The notes below the pieces were generated by a model. It made no database searches and was not told the origin of the DNA. It saw only the letters and a program-made list of their open reading frames with translations. A DNA stretch of 31,966 nucleotides from a virus, in IMG/VR virus record IMGVR_UViG_3300031800_000009, positions 1 to 31,966 of that record. One strand, written 5' to 3'. Numbering within the stretch: the first letter of the stretch is position 1; each line of letters opens with the position of its first letter. Shown here piece after piece: positions 6,670 to 12,013 of the stretch. Both the position numbers and the translations under genes were made by a program.

Positions 6670-6684
6670 GGGGGTTAAACCCCC
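6670..6684. promoter_or_regulatory. Palindrome GGGGG-TTAAA-CCCCC, copy 1
   Basis: A 5-bp perfect GC arm pair around a TTAAA centre in the gap between the 52-residue and 54-residue genes. On the minus strand it is preceded by ATTTTAC-TT-GC, as copy 2 is preceded by ATTTTAC-A-GC. No T-tract follows, so it is unlikely to be an intrinsic terminator. An operator or structured leader is more likely. An upstream TTGCCC and the ATTTTA 17 nt later could be a weak promoter. Confidence 0.5.
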
Positions 6685-6722
6685 GCAAGTAAAATCCAAC
6701 AGTTAAAGGGGAGGGCAACATT

Positions 6723-6881
6723 TCAACGCTTCTGCTTCTGCGTGCCGATGTCCTTGTCCTCGCCCAATCTCTCCTTCAGTAAGTCGCGCATGAAATCGCT
6801 GGTGGTCATTCCGTCCCGCTTTGCTTCCGCATCAATTCTTCGCTTGAAGTCAGTGGTCACAAAACAGGCCAGCATTTTCAT
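6723..6881 (-). CDS. Small ribbon-helix-helix protein (CopG/Arc-like)
   Basis: A 52-residue protein with the pattern of a ribbon-helix-helix DNA-binding protein: a short strand (MLACFVTTDF), helix one (KRRIDAEAKRDG), then MTTSDFMRDLLKERL as helix two. The basic tail ends KQKR. Such proteins dimerise and usually repress their own or neighbouring promoters. The start ATG 6881 overlaps the upstream stop as ATGA. The palindromes at 6670-6684 and 8902-8921 are candidate targets; that link is speculative. Confidence 0.7.
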   Translation of the reverse strand: MKMLACFVTTDFKRRIDAEAKRDGMTTSDFMRDLLKERLGEDKDIGTQKQKR

Positions 6882-7084
6882 TCGCTTATGGTTTCGGCCT
6901 CCGGCCATTCGTCTGTTGGGTTGTCGTTTTCTGTAAAGTCCTCGCGCAACTCCGCTTCGCCTAGCGTCTCGCACTCGATGGCGTCCCGCACCATTTCCCG
7001 CACCGCCTTGCCCAAATTCTTGCAGAATCTATCCTGCAAAAACTGAACCTCGCGGGCGTTGAGCTTGACGGTAAAATTCTTCAT
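6878..7084 (-). CDS. Small protein, possible ribbon-helix-helix regulator
   Basis: A 68-residue protein. The N-terminus (MKNFTVKLNAREVQFLQDRF, then GKAVREMVRDAI) fits a strand-helix-helix arrangement like Arc/MetJ repressors, and the C-terminus is acidic (about residues 45-68). The ATG at 7084 is preceded by GAGG at good spacing; a GTG at 7096 is less likely. It is the first gene after the integrase terminator and sits directly downstream of two dyads at 7125-7149, which fits autoregulation. Two adjacent small RHH-like genes may form a heteromeric pair or derive from duplication. Confidence 0.65.
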   Translation of the reverse strand: MKNFTVKLNAREVQFLQDRFCKNLGKAVREMVRDAIECETLGEAELREDFTENDNPTDEWPEAETISE

Positions 7085-7124
7085 TGCTTGCCTCACATAA
7101 GTATTACCGTCTTTCGGGGTGGGT

Positions 7125-7149
7125 GTTTAACGTAAACTTTTTAAAAGTT
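7125..7149. promoter_or_regulatory. Two overlapping dyads upstream of the left operon
   Basis: Two perfect inverted repeats overlap here: GTTTA-ACG-TAAAC at 7125-7137 and AACTTTT-T-AAAAGTT at 7135-7149. They sit in the gap between the integrase terminator and the first gene of the leftward operon (ATG 7084), where its promoter must lie. This is a good candidate operator/promoter. A -10-like TAATAC lies at about 7103 on the minus strand, but no matching -35 is clear. Confidence 0.45.
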
Positions 7150-7169
7150 GCCCCCTAGTTACCCCCCAC

Positions 7170-7194
7170 AAAAAAAGCGCGACCGTAGCCGCGC
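7170..7194 (-). terminator. Intrinsic terminator after integrase, UACG loop
   Basis: On the minus strand a 7-bp stem (GCGCGGC/GTCGCGC, one G-U) closes a TACG loop, an exceptionally stable UNCG-type tetraloop, and is followed at once by seven T. It starts about 20 nt after the integrase stop. It ends the integrase transcript and separates it from the left operon. Confidence 0.88.
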
Positions 7195-7215
7195 CTGTTG
7201 GGGTTGGGGGTGGGG

Positions 7216-8496
7216 TTAGAGTTTGTCAGGGGTCAGGCTCCAGAGCTTCAGCGCATACTCGCGCTTGAGCAACCGACCGTTGTCGGCCTTTTCCTCGCCG
7301 GTTGCATTCTCCTCCGGCTTGCCGAGGCTGGTGATTGAGTTCTCATAATGCGCCTTGCTCACGTCCATCGAGTGGCCCGCAATCTGGTTGGTGAGTTCCA
7401 TATTGGAGTAGGCGTGTTTGTGGTAGCTGCAAAAGGCGTGGCGCAAGGCGTCCTTCGGCCACTTGTCCCATCCGGCATCCTTGTAGATTTTCTGGAACAG
7501 CGTCCGGTGCTCGCCCGCTTGCTTGGCGTTCGCCCGCCAGTTGCGCCACTTCAAGCCGCCCGTCCCGTCGTCGGGCAGGTAGCCGTCGGTGGGCTCCAGC
7601 CATTTGCGCAGCGGCCCGCAGTCGTCGATCATAATGACGCGAGGATAACCGCCCGTTTTTGGATCGTTGATTTTGATGTATCCCTCCTTGAGCGAAACGT
7701 CGTCGGCGGTCATGCGGTCAACCTCCTCCGGCCTGATGCCAGCGAATAAGCAGAGCGCGTAATAACTGATGGCCTCCGGCCTGACCTCGTTCACCTTGCG
7801 CAGCAGTCGCTTGAGGCTCTCAATGCTGAACAGGATTGGCGGGCGTTGGGTTTTCTTTTTGCGCTCAACCTTGGCCGCTGGATTGCTGCCGATGAACTCC
7901 TGCACCACGCACCATTCCAGAAACGTGTTGATGCCGCGCAAGCTGGTGTTGTAGCTGGTCGGGTTCTCGTACCGCTCAAGATGCGCCTCAATGTGCAGCT
8001 TCGTCACGTCGGCAACCGCGACCTTGCCCGCCTGTTTGATGAGCCCGTCGATGCCGGTGCAGTAGCCAACAACGGTGGACTGCTTCACGCCCGCCTTATT
8101 CTTGGCCGCTCTGAATTGCTTCTTGGCCTCCTCCAGCTTCACACCATTGCTGGGTGCGATGGGTGCGGCGGTGGCAACCGTCAGGCCGTTGCCGTTGCCG
8201 TTGCGGTGAGCCTCAAAGAAGGTCAAAGCCTCGCCGAGATCATAACCGCCATCCTGCGAGCGGAGGTAAGCCGCCGAGAGGCGAATGCGGTCGTCGCTGC
8301 CAAGGCCAATGAAGGTGTCGCCGAGCTTGGCGTATGCGTCGTTCTCGTTGCGTGCGAAATTGGTTGCGGGCTCAATGTCGCGGAAGAATTTCTGCACCCG
8401 TCGCGGCCCAAGCCGCCCGTAGACAAAGAAACGCTCTTGACCAAGTTGGTTGTCCTTGGCGGTGACGGTTAGTTTTCCGAATGTGATTGGTGTCAT
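7216..8496 (-). CDS. int: Tyrosine recombinase (phage integrase)
   Basis: A 426-residue integrase that recombines phage attP with a host attB. The N-terminal arm and core-binding region run to about residue 215 (including a SAM-like helical segment, KQSTVVGYCTGIDGLIKQAG). The catalytic domain shows FAGIRPEEVDRM (Arg near 255), a Lys in the following hairpin (DPKTGG, near 280), DALRHAFCSYH (Arg near 352), AGHSMD (His near 375) and AHYENS (nucleophile Tyr near 384). The usual His of the H-x-x-R box is replaced by Lys, a tolerated variation. The gene ends in a strong terminator, and a tRNA-Pro fragment lies about 1 kb upstream, marking attP. Confidence 0.93.
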   Translation of the reverse strand: MTPITFGKLTVTAKDNQLGQERFFVYGRLGPRRVQKFFRDIEPATNFARNENDAYAKLGDTFIGLGSDDRIRLSAAYLRSQDGGYDLGEALTFFEAHRNGNGNGLTVATAAPIAPSNGVKLEEAKKQFRAAKNKAGVKQSTVVGYCTGIDGLIKQAGKVAVADVTKLHIEAHLERYENPTSYNTSLRGINTFLEWCVVQEFIGSNPAAKVERKKKTQRPPILFSIESLKRLLRKVNEVRPEAISYYALCLFAGIRPEEVDRMTADDVSLKEGYIKINDPKTGGYPRVIMIDDCGPLRKWLEPTDGYLPDDGTGGLKWRNWRANAKQAGEHRTLFQKIYKDAGWDKWPKDALRHAFCSYHKHAYSNMELTNQIAGHSMDVSKAHYENSITSLGKPEENATGEEKADNGRLLKREYALKLWSLTPDKL

Positions 8497-8506
8497 AATT
8501 TAGCCT

Positions 8507-8878
8507 TTAGCTGATTGTTGGGCCATTGCTGCGCTCGTCGTCCTCGGTTTCGCCGCCGGTCGTCCAGCCGCCAAATGTGCCGTCGCGTTCCTCGTCGGGC
8601 GGGTCGTTGTCGCTCACCTCGCCGAAAGCTTGGTGGCGGCCTTGGCCGAGGTAGGGGAGGTCGGTTGCGTCGATGAAACGAATGGAGGCGTTGCTTAAGC
8701 AAAAACCCTCGAGCGAGGCGGCGCAGCTAATCATATGCCGAATCTCCTCGGCGGCGAAACCAGCGTTGCTAACTAGGGCTTGATTGCGCCGCCTATCCAC
8801 GCCGAGGGCGAGTTGGGCAATTGCCTTTTCTACCCTTGAGGTCGTTGCGGCATTGAGTTGATGTTTGTTTATTTTCAT
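8507..8878 (-). CDS. Unknown protein upstream of integrase
   Basis: A 123-residue protein of unknown function. The N-terminus is basic and helical (MKINKHQLNAATTSRVEKAI); the last 40 residues are acidic, Gly-rich and probably disordered. The ATG at 8878 is preceded by an ACAACAACGAA leader nearly identical to that of the neighbouring upstream gene. It lies between attP and the integrase, where recombination directionality factors are often found, but it is larger than a typical excisionase and shows no clear HTH. Confidence 0.65.
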   Translation of the reverse strand: MKINKHQLNAATTSRVEKAIAQLALGVDRRRNQALVSNAGFAAEEIRHMISCAASLEGFCLSNASIRFIDATDLPYLGQGRHQAFGEVSDNDPPDEERDGTFGGWTTGGETEDDERSNGPTIS

Positions 8879-8901
8879 ATTCGTTGTTGTGTTCAGGTTG
8901 C

Positions 8902-8921
8902 GCGGGGGTTTTACCCCCCGC
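8902..8921. promoter_or_regulatory. Palindrome GCGGGGG-N6-CCCCCGC, copy 2
   Basis: A 7-bp perfect GC stem with a 6-nt centre (TTTTAC on the plus strand) in the short gap between two genes. Preceded on the minus strand by ATTTTAC, as in copy 1 at 6670. No T-tract follows on the minus strand, so an operator or attenuator is more likely than a terminator. Confidence 0.5.
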
Positions 8922-8928
8922 TGTAAAA

Positions 8929-9345
8929 TTAGTTAGCAAAGGGCGCATCGGCGGGCAACTTGATCTTGCCGGAAAAATCAGCTTTCGCAATCGCGTTCAA
9001 GTGATGGAAAATTGCTGTTTTGTTTTTGCTCGTTTCCTTCGGCCAATTCGCCTCGACGTATTCGGCAGTATTTTTCGGCCCGCCATAAAGCTCGACGTGC
9101 CGCCTTGCCGTTAACATTTTAGGAGCATCAAAAAGGCGGGTTTTTGTTTTTTCGGTGAGTTCGTTTTGGTTGCTTGCTTTGTTCAAATTGATTGCCTCCC
9201 CCTCGATTGTTTCGAGGAGGGTTTCGATCTCTTTCTGCTTGCGGGTGTACCATCTGCTTCCGCATACCAGATTTGAAAGTTCGTCCAGCGCGGCGTCGTA
9301 TTTTTTTGTCGTTGGGCTTTTGAATTGGTTGCTGATGGTTGTCAT
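8929..9345 (-). CDS. Unknown protein at the head of the integrase operon
   Basis: A 138-residue helical protein of mixed charge with no recognised domain (for example RWYTRKQKEIETLLETIEGE in the middle). ATG 9345 is chosen because its leader, CAACAACGAAAATGA, nearly matches that of the next gene (CAACAACGAATATGA). A GTG at 9384 would add a low-complexity Asn/Thr stretch encoded by the same CAA-type repeats. It is the first gene after attP on the integrase side, where temperate phages often carry lysogeny control genes, but no HTH is visible. Confidence 0.65.
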   Translation of the reverse strand: MTTISNQFKSPTTKKYDAALDELSNLVCGSRWYTRKQKEIETLLETIEGEAINLNKASNQNELTEKTKTRLFDAPKMLTARRHVELYGGPKNTAEYVEANWPKETSKNKTAIFHHLNAIAKADFSGKIKLPADAPFAN

Positions 9346-9391
9346 TTTCGTTGTTGTTGTTTCGTTGTTGTTGTTGTCGCTCACTGATTAG

Positions 9392-9420
9392 AGAATGGGA
9401 GTTAAACCCCTTTTCGTCAA
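9392..9420 (-). promoter_or_regulatory. Candidate promoter with embedded palindrome (copy 3)
   Basis: On the minus strand TTGACG (9420-9415) is followed after 17 nt by CATTCT, a good -35 and a poor -10. The spacer holds GGGGTTTAACTCCC (9397-9410), a weaker form of the palindromes at 6670 and 8902. It would drive the integrase-side operon with a CAA-rich leader, and the palindrome would be well placed for repression. Confidence 0.4.
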
Positions 9421-9491
9421 GAAATACTTTAACCTTTTTCAACCTTTTTTATGGCTCAAGTTTGGCACAAGTGGCGAGGGGTTGAGAAAAT

Positions 9492-9539
9492 TGGTCGGAG
9501 CGGCGCGATTCGAACGCGCGACCTCCTGCTCCCAAAGCA
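9492..9539 (-). other. attP core: 3' half of tRNA-Pro (anticodon TGG)
   Basis: Read on the minus strand, this segment is the 3' part of a tRNA. It has an anticodon loop TTTGGGA with TGG anticodon, the 3' anticodon stem GCAGG, the variable loop, a T-arm GCGCG-TTCGAAT-CGCGC, the acceptor strand CGCTCCG, discriminator A and encoded CCA. The 5' half is absent: pairing fails at the anticodon stem. A truncated tRNA 3' end beside an integrase operon is the classic attP core, restoring the host tRNA on integration. It sits in the 9385-9729 gap, which otherwise holds only regulatory features. Confidence 0.85.
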
Positions 9540-9672
9540 ACAGTCTGCCCCTAAAATCCCTTAAAAACAAGCCTCGAAAGGGTGGTTTGCCAATATTAAC
9601 CGGAGCAAGGTGCTCGGTTGCCCCCTCTAATTTGGCTGGGGTCACTTATTACCTGCGGCCAATCAAAGGCTG

Positions 9673-9688
9673 TTAGAAACGATTCTAA
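9673..9688. promoter_or_regulatory. Dyad TTAGAA-N4-TTCTAA in the attP region
   Basis: A perfect 6-bp inverted repeat with centre ACGA, about 135 bp from the tRNA fragment. It could be a binding site for the integrase arm domain, for an excisionase, or for a repressor. No coding gene is seen between 9540 and 9690. Confidence 0.3.
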
Positions 9689-9694
9689 ACGCCA

Positions 9695-9718
9695 AGAAAG
9701 CCCACTCCTGCGAGGGGC
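9695..9718 (-). terminator. Probable terminator of the late operon
   Basis: On the minus strand GCCC-CTC-GCAG-GAG-(T)-GGGC forms a 7-bp stem with one bulged T and a 4-nt loop, followed by TTTCT. It lies 11 nt after the stop of the last late gene (9730) and just before attP, where the late transcript would be expected to end. Confidence 0.55.
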
Positions 9719-9729
9719 AAGGTGTGCGA

Positions 9730-9924
9730 TTACTCGCTCAAATCAAAGAAAACCCAACCGCCCTGCAGCTCGGCGATGGAGCGGATTTCTTCGAGTCGGT
9801 TGGTCAGGGTGTCCGTCGCCAGCGCAAAGATGATCTGCTGCGCGATGAAGCCGCCGACCATAATGATCGCCAAGGTGCGCCAAGAAAAAAGGCCAGCGCG
9901 CTGCTTGCAGTTCGCGTGTCTCAT
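9730..9924 (-). CDS. Small membrane protein at end of late operon
   Basis: A 64-residue protein. The N-terminus is basic (MRHANCKQRAG), followed by one transmembrane segment at about residues 17-35 (LAIIMVGGFIAQQIIFAL) and a C-terminal domain of about 28 residues with EEIRSIAELQGGWVFFDLSE. The topology suggests a single-pass inner-membrane protein. ATG 9924 is preferred over an in-frame TTG at 9957. It could belong to the lysis system or to host-surface alteration; no family is recognised. Confidence 0.65.
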   Translation of the reverse strand: MRHANCKQRAGLFSWRTLAIIMVGGFIAQQIIFALATDTLTNRLEEIRSIAELQGGWVFFDLSE

Positions 9925-9931
9925 TTGGGGC

Positions 9932-10057
9932 TCAGGCTTTCTTAAACTTGTAGGCAACCACCACCGCCGCGAATGCCATCACCATCAAGGCGGTATCGGC
10001 GGCGAGGTTGAAAATCCATTCAAGCAAGCTCAAGTAGAAATATACGTTGTTCTCCAT
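9932..10057 (-). CDS. 41-residue membrane protein
   Basis: ATG 10057 opens a 41-codon frame (MENNVYFYLSLLEWIFNLAA, then DTALMVMAFAAVVVAYKFKKA). One or two hydrophobic helices end in a basic KFKK tail, a typical inside-positive anchor. It lies between the zinc-ribbon gene and the 64-residue membrane protein with only short spacers, fitting the compact operon. The ribosome binding site is weak. It could be a holin-like or antiholin-like peptide; this is inference from size and hydrophobicity. Confidence 0.5.
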   Translation of the reverse strand: MENNVYFYLSLLEWIFNLAADTALMVMAFAAVVVAYKFKKA

Positions 10058-10065
10058 CCATTACA

Positions 10066-10383
10066 TTAGACGCTTTCAGGTTCGGATTCGTTAGCGTTAA
10101 TTTGTCCCGCCTCCTCCTCCCACTTTCCAATCGGGCAGTGCGATGTTTCGAGCCAGAGCTTGAAGCCGGAGCAACCGCAAGCCCCGCAGCGGCCTACGCC
10201 TTGGAAAGCGTTCGGGCTCCACATCTCGCACCCTTTGCAAATCTCATGCCGCCGCTCGTACTCGTCCCTGTCGGCAATCGGGAATCCGGCTTTTGCCCAG
10301 ATCGATGTTGCCCCTGCAAAGTTGTCGGCCAGTTCCAGGAGGTTAGGTCGGCGTGGCGGGATGGGGTGGATGGGGTTGCTCAT
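10066..10383 (-). CDS. Cys-rich zinc-ribbon-like phage protein
   Basis: A 105-residue protein. The central region holds CKGC (near residues 49-52), CGACGC (near 67-72) and a later Cys (HCPIGKW), spaced like a zinc ribbon or treble-clef. The N-terminus is Pro-rich (NPIHPIPPRRP), and the C-terminus is acidic. Similar short Cys proteins occur in many phage late regions with no known function. The start overlaps the upstream stop as ATGA. The metal-binding reading is inferred from Cys spacing. Confidence 0.7.
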   Translation of the reverse strand: MSNPIHPIPPRRPNLLELADNFAGATSIWAKAGFPIADRDEYERRHEICKGCEMWSPNAFQGVGRCGACGCSGFKLWLETSHCPIGKWEEEAGQINANESEPESV

Positions 10384-10646
10384 AAGATTTCTATAAACTC
10401 AATGCCGCCGCGAATGATGACGGTGAAGTCGCCTGACTGTTCGCCGTCCTCCGGCTCGCCCTTGTCGTTGGTGTAAAGTGATGTGGCCAAAACGATGTAG
10501 TGCTTGGTCTGTTTCACAAGCTGCCCCTCGGTCCAGCACTTCGAGGGCTTCGCGTCGGAGAGCAGAGCGTTGGTGTGGTTGCAATAATCCCACCACCAGA
10601 CGCGGCAGCGTTCGCCTACTTTTGGCTGTTTCCTTTTGGCAGTCAT
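10380..10646 (-). CDS. Unknown 88-residue late protein
   Basis: An 88-residue protein starting MTAKRKQPKVGERCRVWWWD. It is strand-rich, with a WWWDY cluster and a C-terminal GDFTVIIRGGIEFIEIL that suggests a small beta-barrel such as an SH3-like fold. The ATG at 10646 overlaps the nuclease stop as ATGA; longer readings run into the nuclease gene. No family is recognised. Confidence 0.65.
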   Translation of the reverse strand: MTAKRKQPKVGERCRVWWWDYCNHTNALLSDAKPSKCWTEGQLVKQTKHYIVLATSLYTNDKGEPEDGEQSGDFTVIIRGGIEFIEIL

Positions 10647-11068
10647 TGCAGCAGATGCCAAGCCTCGCGGTACTTTTCCCACTCACATTCGCGGCCATAC
10701 CGATGCGTGCCGTTCTCGAAAAATACCAGCGTTGCCGCTTTGCGCCCCGTCACCTCCTTGGCCGGAATGATGAAGCAAGCCCAAGGCAGCACCACAATCG
10801 CAAAGTCAAAATCCTTGGCGGAGTACGCTTCCGATGAACTCACCCCTCGCCCCATCCTGACGTAGTAGCTTGAGGTGGTTCGCTTGTCTGGTTTGTGGCG
10901 GGATTTAACCTGAAGGCGGTTGACCTTGCCGCGCCAGTCAGCGATCAAGTCCCAAGTGGCCGAGTCGCCAACCGGCCAAGCGCAATCAAAGCCGCGCTGC
11001 ACCAATAGCCAATGCACCTTGGCCTCGGCTTCCTCGCCTTTGCGCTTGCTTCCCTTTTCCAAAATCAA
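10643..11068 (-). CDS. PD-(D/E)XK endonuclease-like protein
   Basis: A 141-residue protein with the resolvase-like nuclease layout. An N-terminal helix carries KRKGEEAEAKVHWLLVQRG, followed by VGDSATWDLIADW (catalytic Asp near residue 40) and LQVKSRHK (Q-x-K near 53-55). Conserved strands then continue to ATLVFFE. This fits the small PD-(D/E)XK family related to group I intron-associated endonucleases and archaeal Hjc. It lies among lysis-type genes, an unusual place for a DNA enzyme, so it may be a late-acting accessory: superinfection exclusion, host DNA degradation or a junction resolvase for packaging. Start and stop are coupled to neighbours by ATGA overlaps. Confidence 0.75.
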   Translation of the reverse strand: MILEKGSKRKGEEAEAKVHWLLVQRGFDCAWPVGDSATWDLIADWRGKVNRLQVKSRHKPDKRTTSSYYVRMGRGVSSSEAYSAKDFDFAIVVLPWACFIIPAKEVTGRKAATLVFFENGTHRYGRECEWEKYREAWHLLQ

Positions 11069-11244
11069 TCAGATTCAAGTTGCTCCTCAAGCCGGTTGAT
11101 TGTCTGCAAGGCGTCCCGCACCCACTCTGGACTTGCCAAGGTTGCGGCCTCGAAATCTGGCCGCGCCATTAGACGCGCGCTATTCTCCAGCTTCATCGTC
11201 ACGCACCCCGCCGCCATCAGCAGCAAGAATGCGAGTAATGGCAT
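11065..11244 (-). CDS. Small lipoprotein, spanin-like (o-spanin candidate)
   Basis: A 59-residue protein whose first residues (MPLLAFLLLMAAGC) form a lipoprotein signal peptide with lipobox LMAAGC, so Cys14 would be lipidated. The mature part is a short helical domain (about residues 15-59). The gene starts inside the 69-residue gene upstream, in a different frame, with a GAGG ribosome site. Nested or overlapping lipoprotein genes next to holin genes are the hallmark of Rz/Rz1 spanin pairs, which fuse inner and outer membranes at lysis. The o-spanin role is inferred from the lipobox, size and position. Confidence 0.65.
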   Translation of the reverse strand: MPLLAFLLLMAAGCVTMKLENSARLMARPDFEAATLASPEWVRDALQTINRLEEQLESD

Positions 11245-11389
11245 CGTCAACCTCGTCGTCCTTCCGTTCACGTCTCTTTGCAGCATCCACCCGTTTGAGA
11301 TGTTGGTTCAGTTGTCCCATCGCCGTCGCGAGCGTTTCAAGGCTGGCCGCAATCTTGGGGATCGCAGCAAGGGCGGCGAGCAAGCTCAT
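11180..11389 (-). CDS. Small helical protein overlapping the lipoprotein gene
   Basis: A 69-residue protein. Residues about 3-28 (LLAALAAIPKIAASLETLAT) are moderately hydrophobic and amphipathic. The rest is a charged helix (KRRERKDDEVDDAITRILA) ending in a Gly/Asp-rich tail. The ATG overlaps the stop of the upstream holin-like gene as ATGA, and the 3' end overlaps the lipoprotein gene. In Rz/Rz1 terms this is the i-spanin position, but the N-terminal segment is weaker than a normal signal anchor and the protein is short, so the partner role is uncertain. Confidence 0.6.
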   Translation of the reverse strand: MSLLAALAAIPKIAASLETLATAMGQLNQHLKRVDAAKRRERKDDEVDDAITRILAADGGGVRDDEAGE

Positions 11390-11583
11390 TTTTTCTTGGC
11401 AGCATACTCCTTCAAGGCATCCACCACCGACTGCCCGCCGATGTAGCAGGGCACAATGACCACAATTGCTGCAATGAGGCTTTCAGCCAGTTTCGGCTCA
11501 AGGTTGAGCCAGTCGGTTGCCATCACCAGCAGCAAGCCGCCAATGGCCATCCAGAGTTTGCGCGATTTCAGTTTTTCTTTCAT
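11386..11583 (-). CDS. Putative holin (small membrane protein)
   Basis: A 65-residue protein: a basic start (MKEKLKSRKLW), a transmembrane helix (MAIGGLLLVMATDWL), a short loop with NLEPKLAES, then a second hydrophobic helix (LIAAIVVIVPCYIGGQSVV) and a basic C-terminus (KEYAAKKK). This hairpin of two membrane helices with short charged ends matches many phage holins, which form the lesion that triggers lysis. ATG 11583 has AAGGA in good position; a longer in-frame reading would overlap the preceding gene. Context: lipoprotein and small membrane genes around it. Confidence 0.7.
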   Translation of the reverse strand: MKEKLKSRKLWMAIGGLLLVMATDWLNLEPKLAESLIAAIVVIVPCYIGGQSVVDALKEYAAKKK

Positions 11584-11588
11584 GTTTG

Positions 11589-11756
11589 TTATTCCTTGTC
11601 TCGCCACGCTTGGCGGATTTTTATGCAAGTCCAGACTAGGGTTGCGAATAGAAGCAGGCAGGAAAGTATCGTCTGCACGTTGCTCAAGTTGGCAATGGCC
11701 AGCGAGCCGCCGTTAATCGTCATTACTTTTGCGATGTCAAAAACGTGCCCGTTCAT
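11589..11756 (-). CDS. 55-residue membrane protein
   Basis: ATG 11756, overlapping the upstream stop as ATGA, opens a 55-codon frame. Its N-terminal half is soluble (MNGHVFDIAKVMTINGGSLA); residues about 30-45 (ILSCLLLFATLVWTCI) form one transmembrane helix followed by a basic tail (KIRQAWRDKE). It directly precedes the holin-like gene by 5 nt. It is a candidate second holin, antiholin or pinholin. The call depends on hydrophobicity and operon position. Confidence 0.6.
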   Translation of the reverse strand: MNGHVFDIAKVMTINGGSLAIANLSNVQTILSCLLLFATLVWTCIKIRQAWRDKE

Positions 11757-12010
11757 GCCTTCTCGCTCCGCCTTCGTTTCAGTAGCTCGTCAGTTGCCTT
11801 ACGGCGATGCGGTGAGTGCTGGCGACAACACCATTGCAGGTCGTCATCGCTTAACTCCTCAGCGTTGGTTCCGTCCCCGTCAATGAAGGCTTGGCCGTCA
11901 ACGCATACCTTGTGAAATTTCGCCAGAAACTTCACTGCCTCGGCCAGCTCATCCAGCGTGAGGTCGTCGGTGTCTTTGCCTTGCAGAATGTTTTTCGTGT
12001 TATCAGTCAT
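11753..12010 (-). CDS. Small acidic/basic split protein, unknown
   Basis: An 85-residue protein. The first 60 residues are acidic with a helical segment (DDLTLDELAEAVKFLAKFHK); the C-terminus is very basic (KATDELLKRRRSEKA). It contains adjacent Cys (WCCRQH). The ATG at 12010 lies 3 nt after the fibre stop, so it is probably co-translated with the fibre gene. A short charged protein right after a tail fibre could be a fibre assembly chaperone, but there is no sequence evidence for this. Confidence 0.65.
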   Translation of the reverse strand: MTDNTKNILQGKDTDDLTLDELAEAVKFLAKFHKVCVDGQAFIDGDGTNAEELSDDDLQWCCRQHSPHRRKATDELLKRRRSEKA

Positions 12011-12013
12011 AAT

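Noticed and set aside
9480-9560. A complete tRNA-Pro gene
   Set aside because: Only the 3' half is present; the 5' anticodon stem and D-arm do not pair, so it is an attachment-site fragment rather than a functional tRNA.
9395-9676. Plus- and minus-strand ORFs across the attP region
   Set aside because: Their peptides (for example ARFERATSCS on plus, EVARSNRAA on minus) are the familiar false translations of a tRNA 3' half, and no ribosome site supports them.
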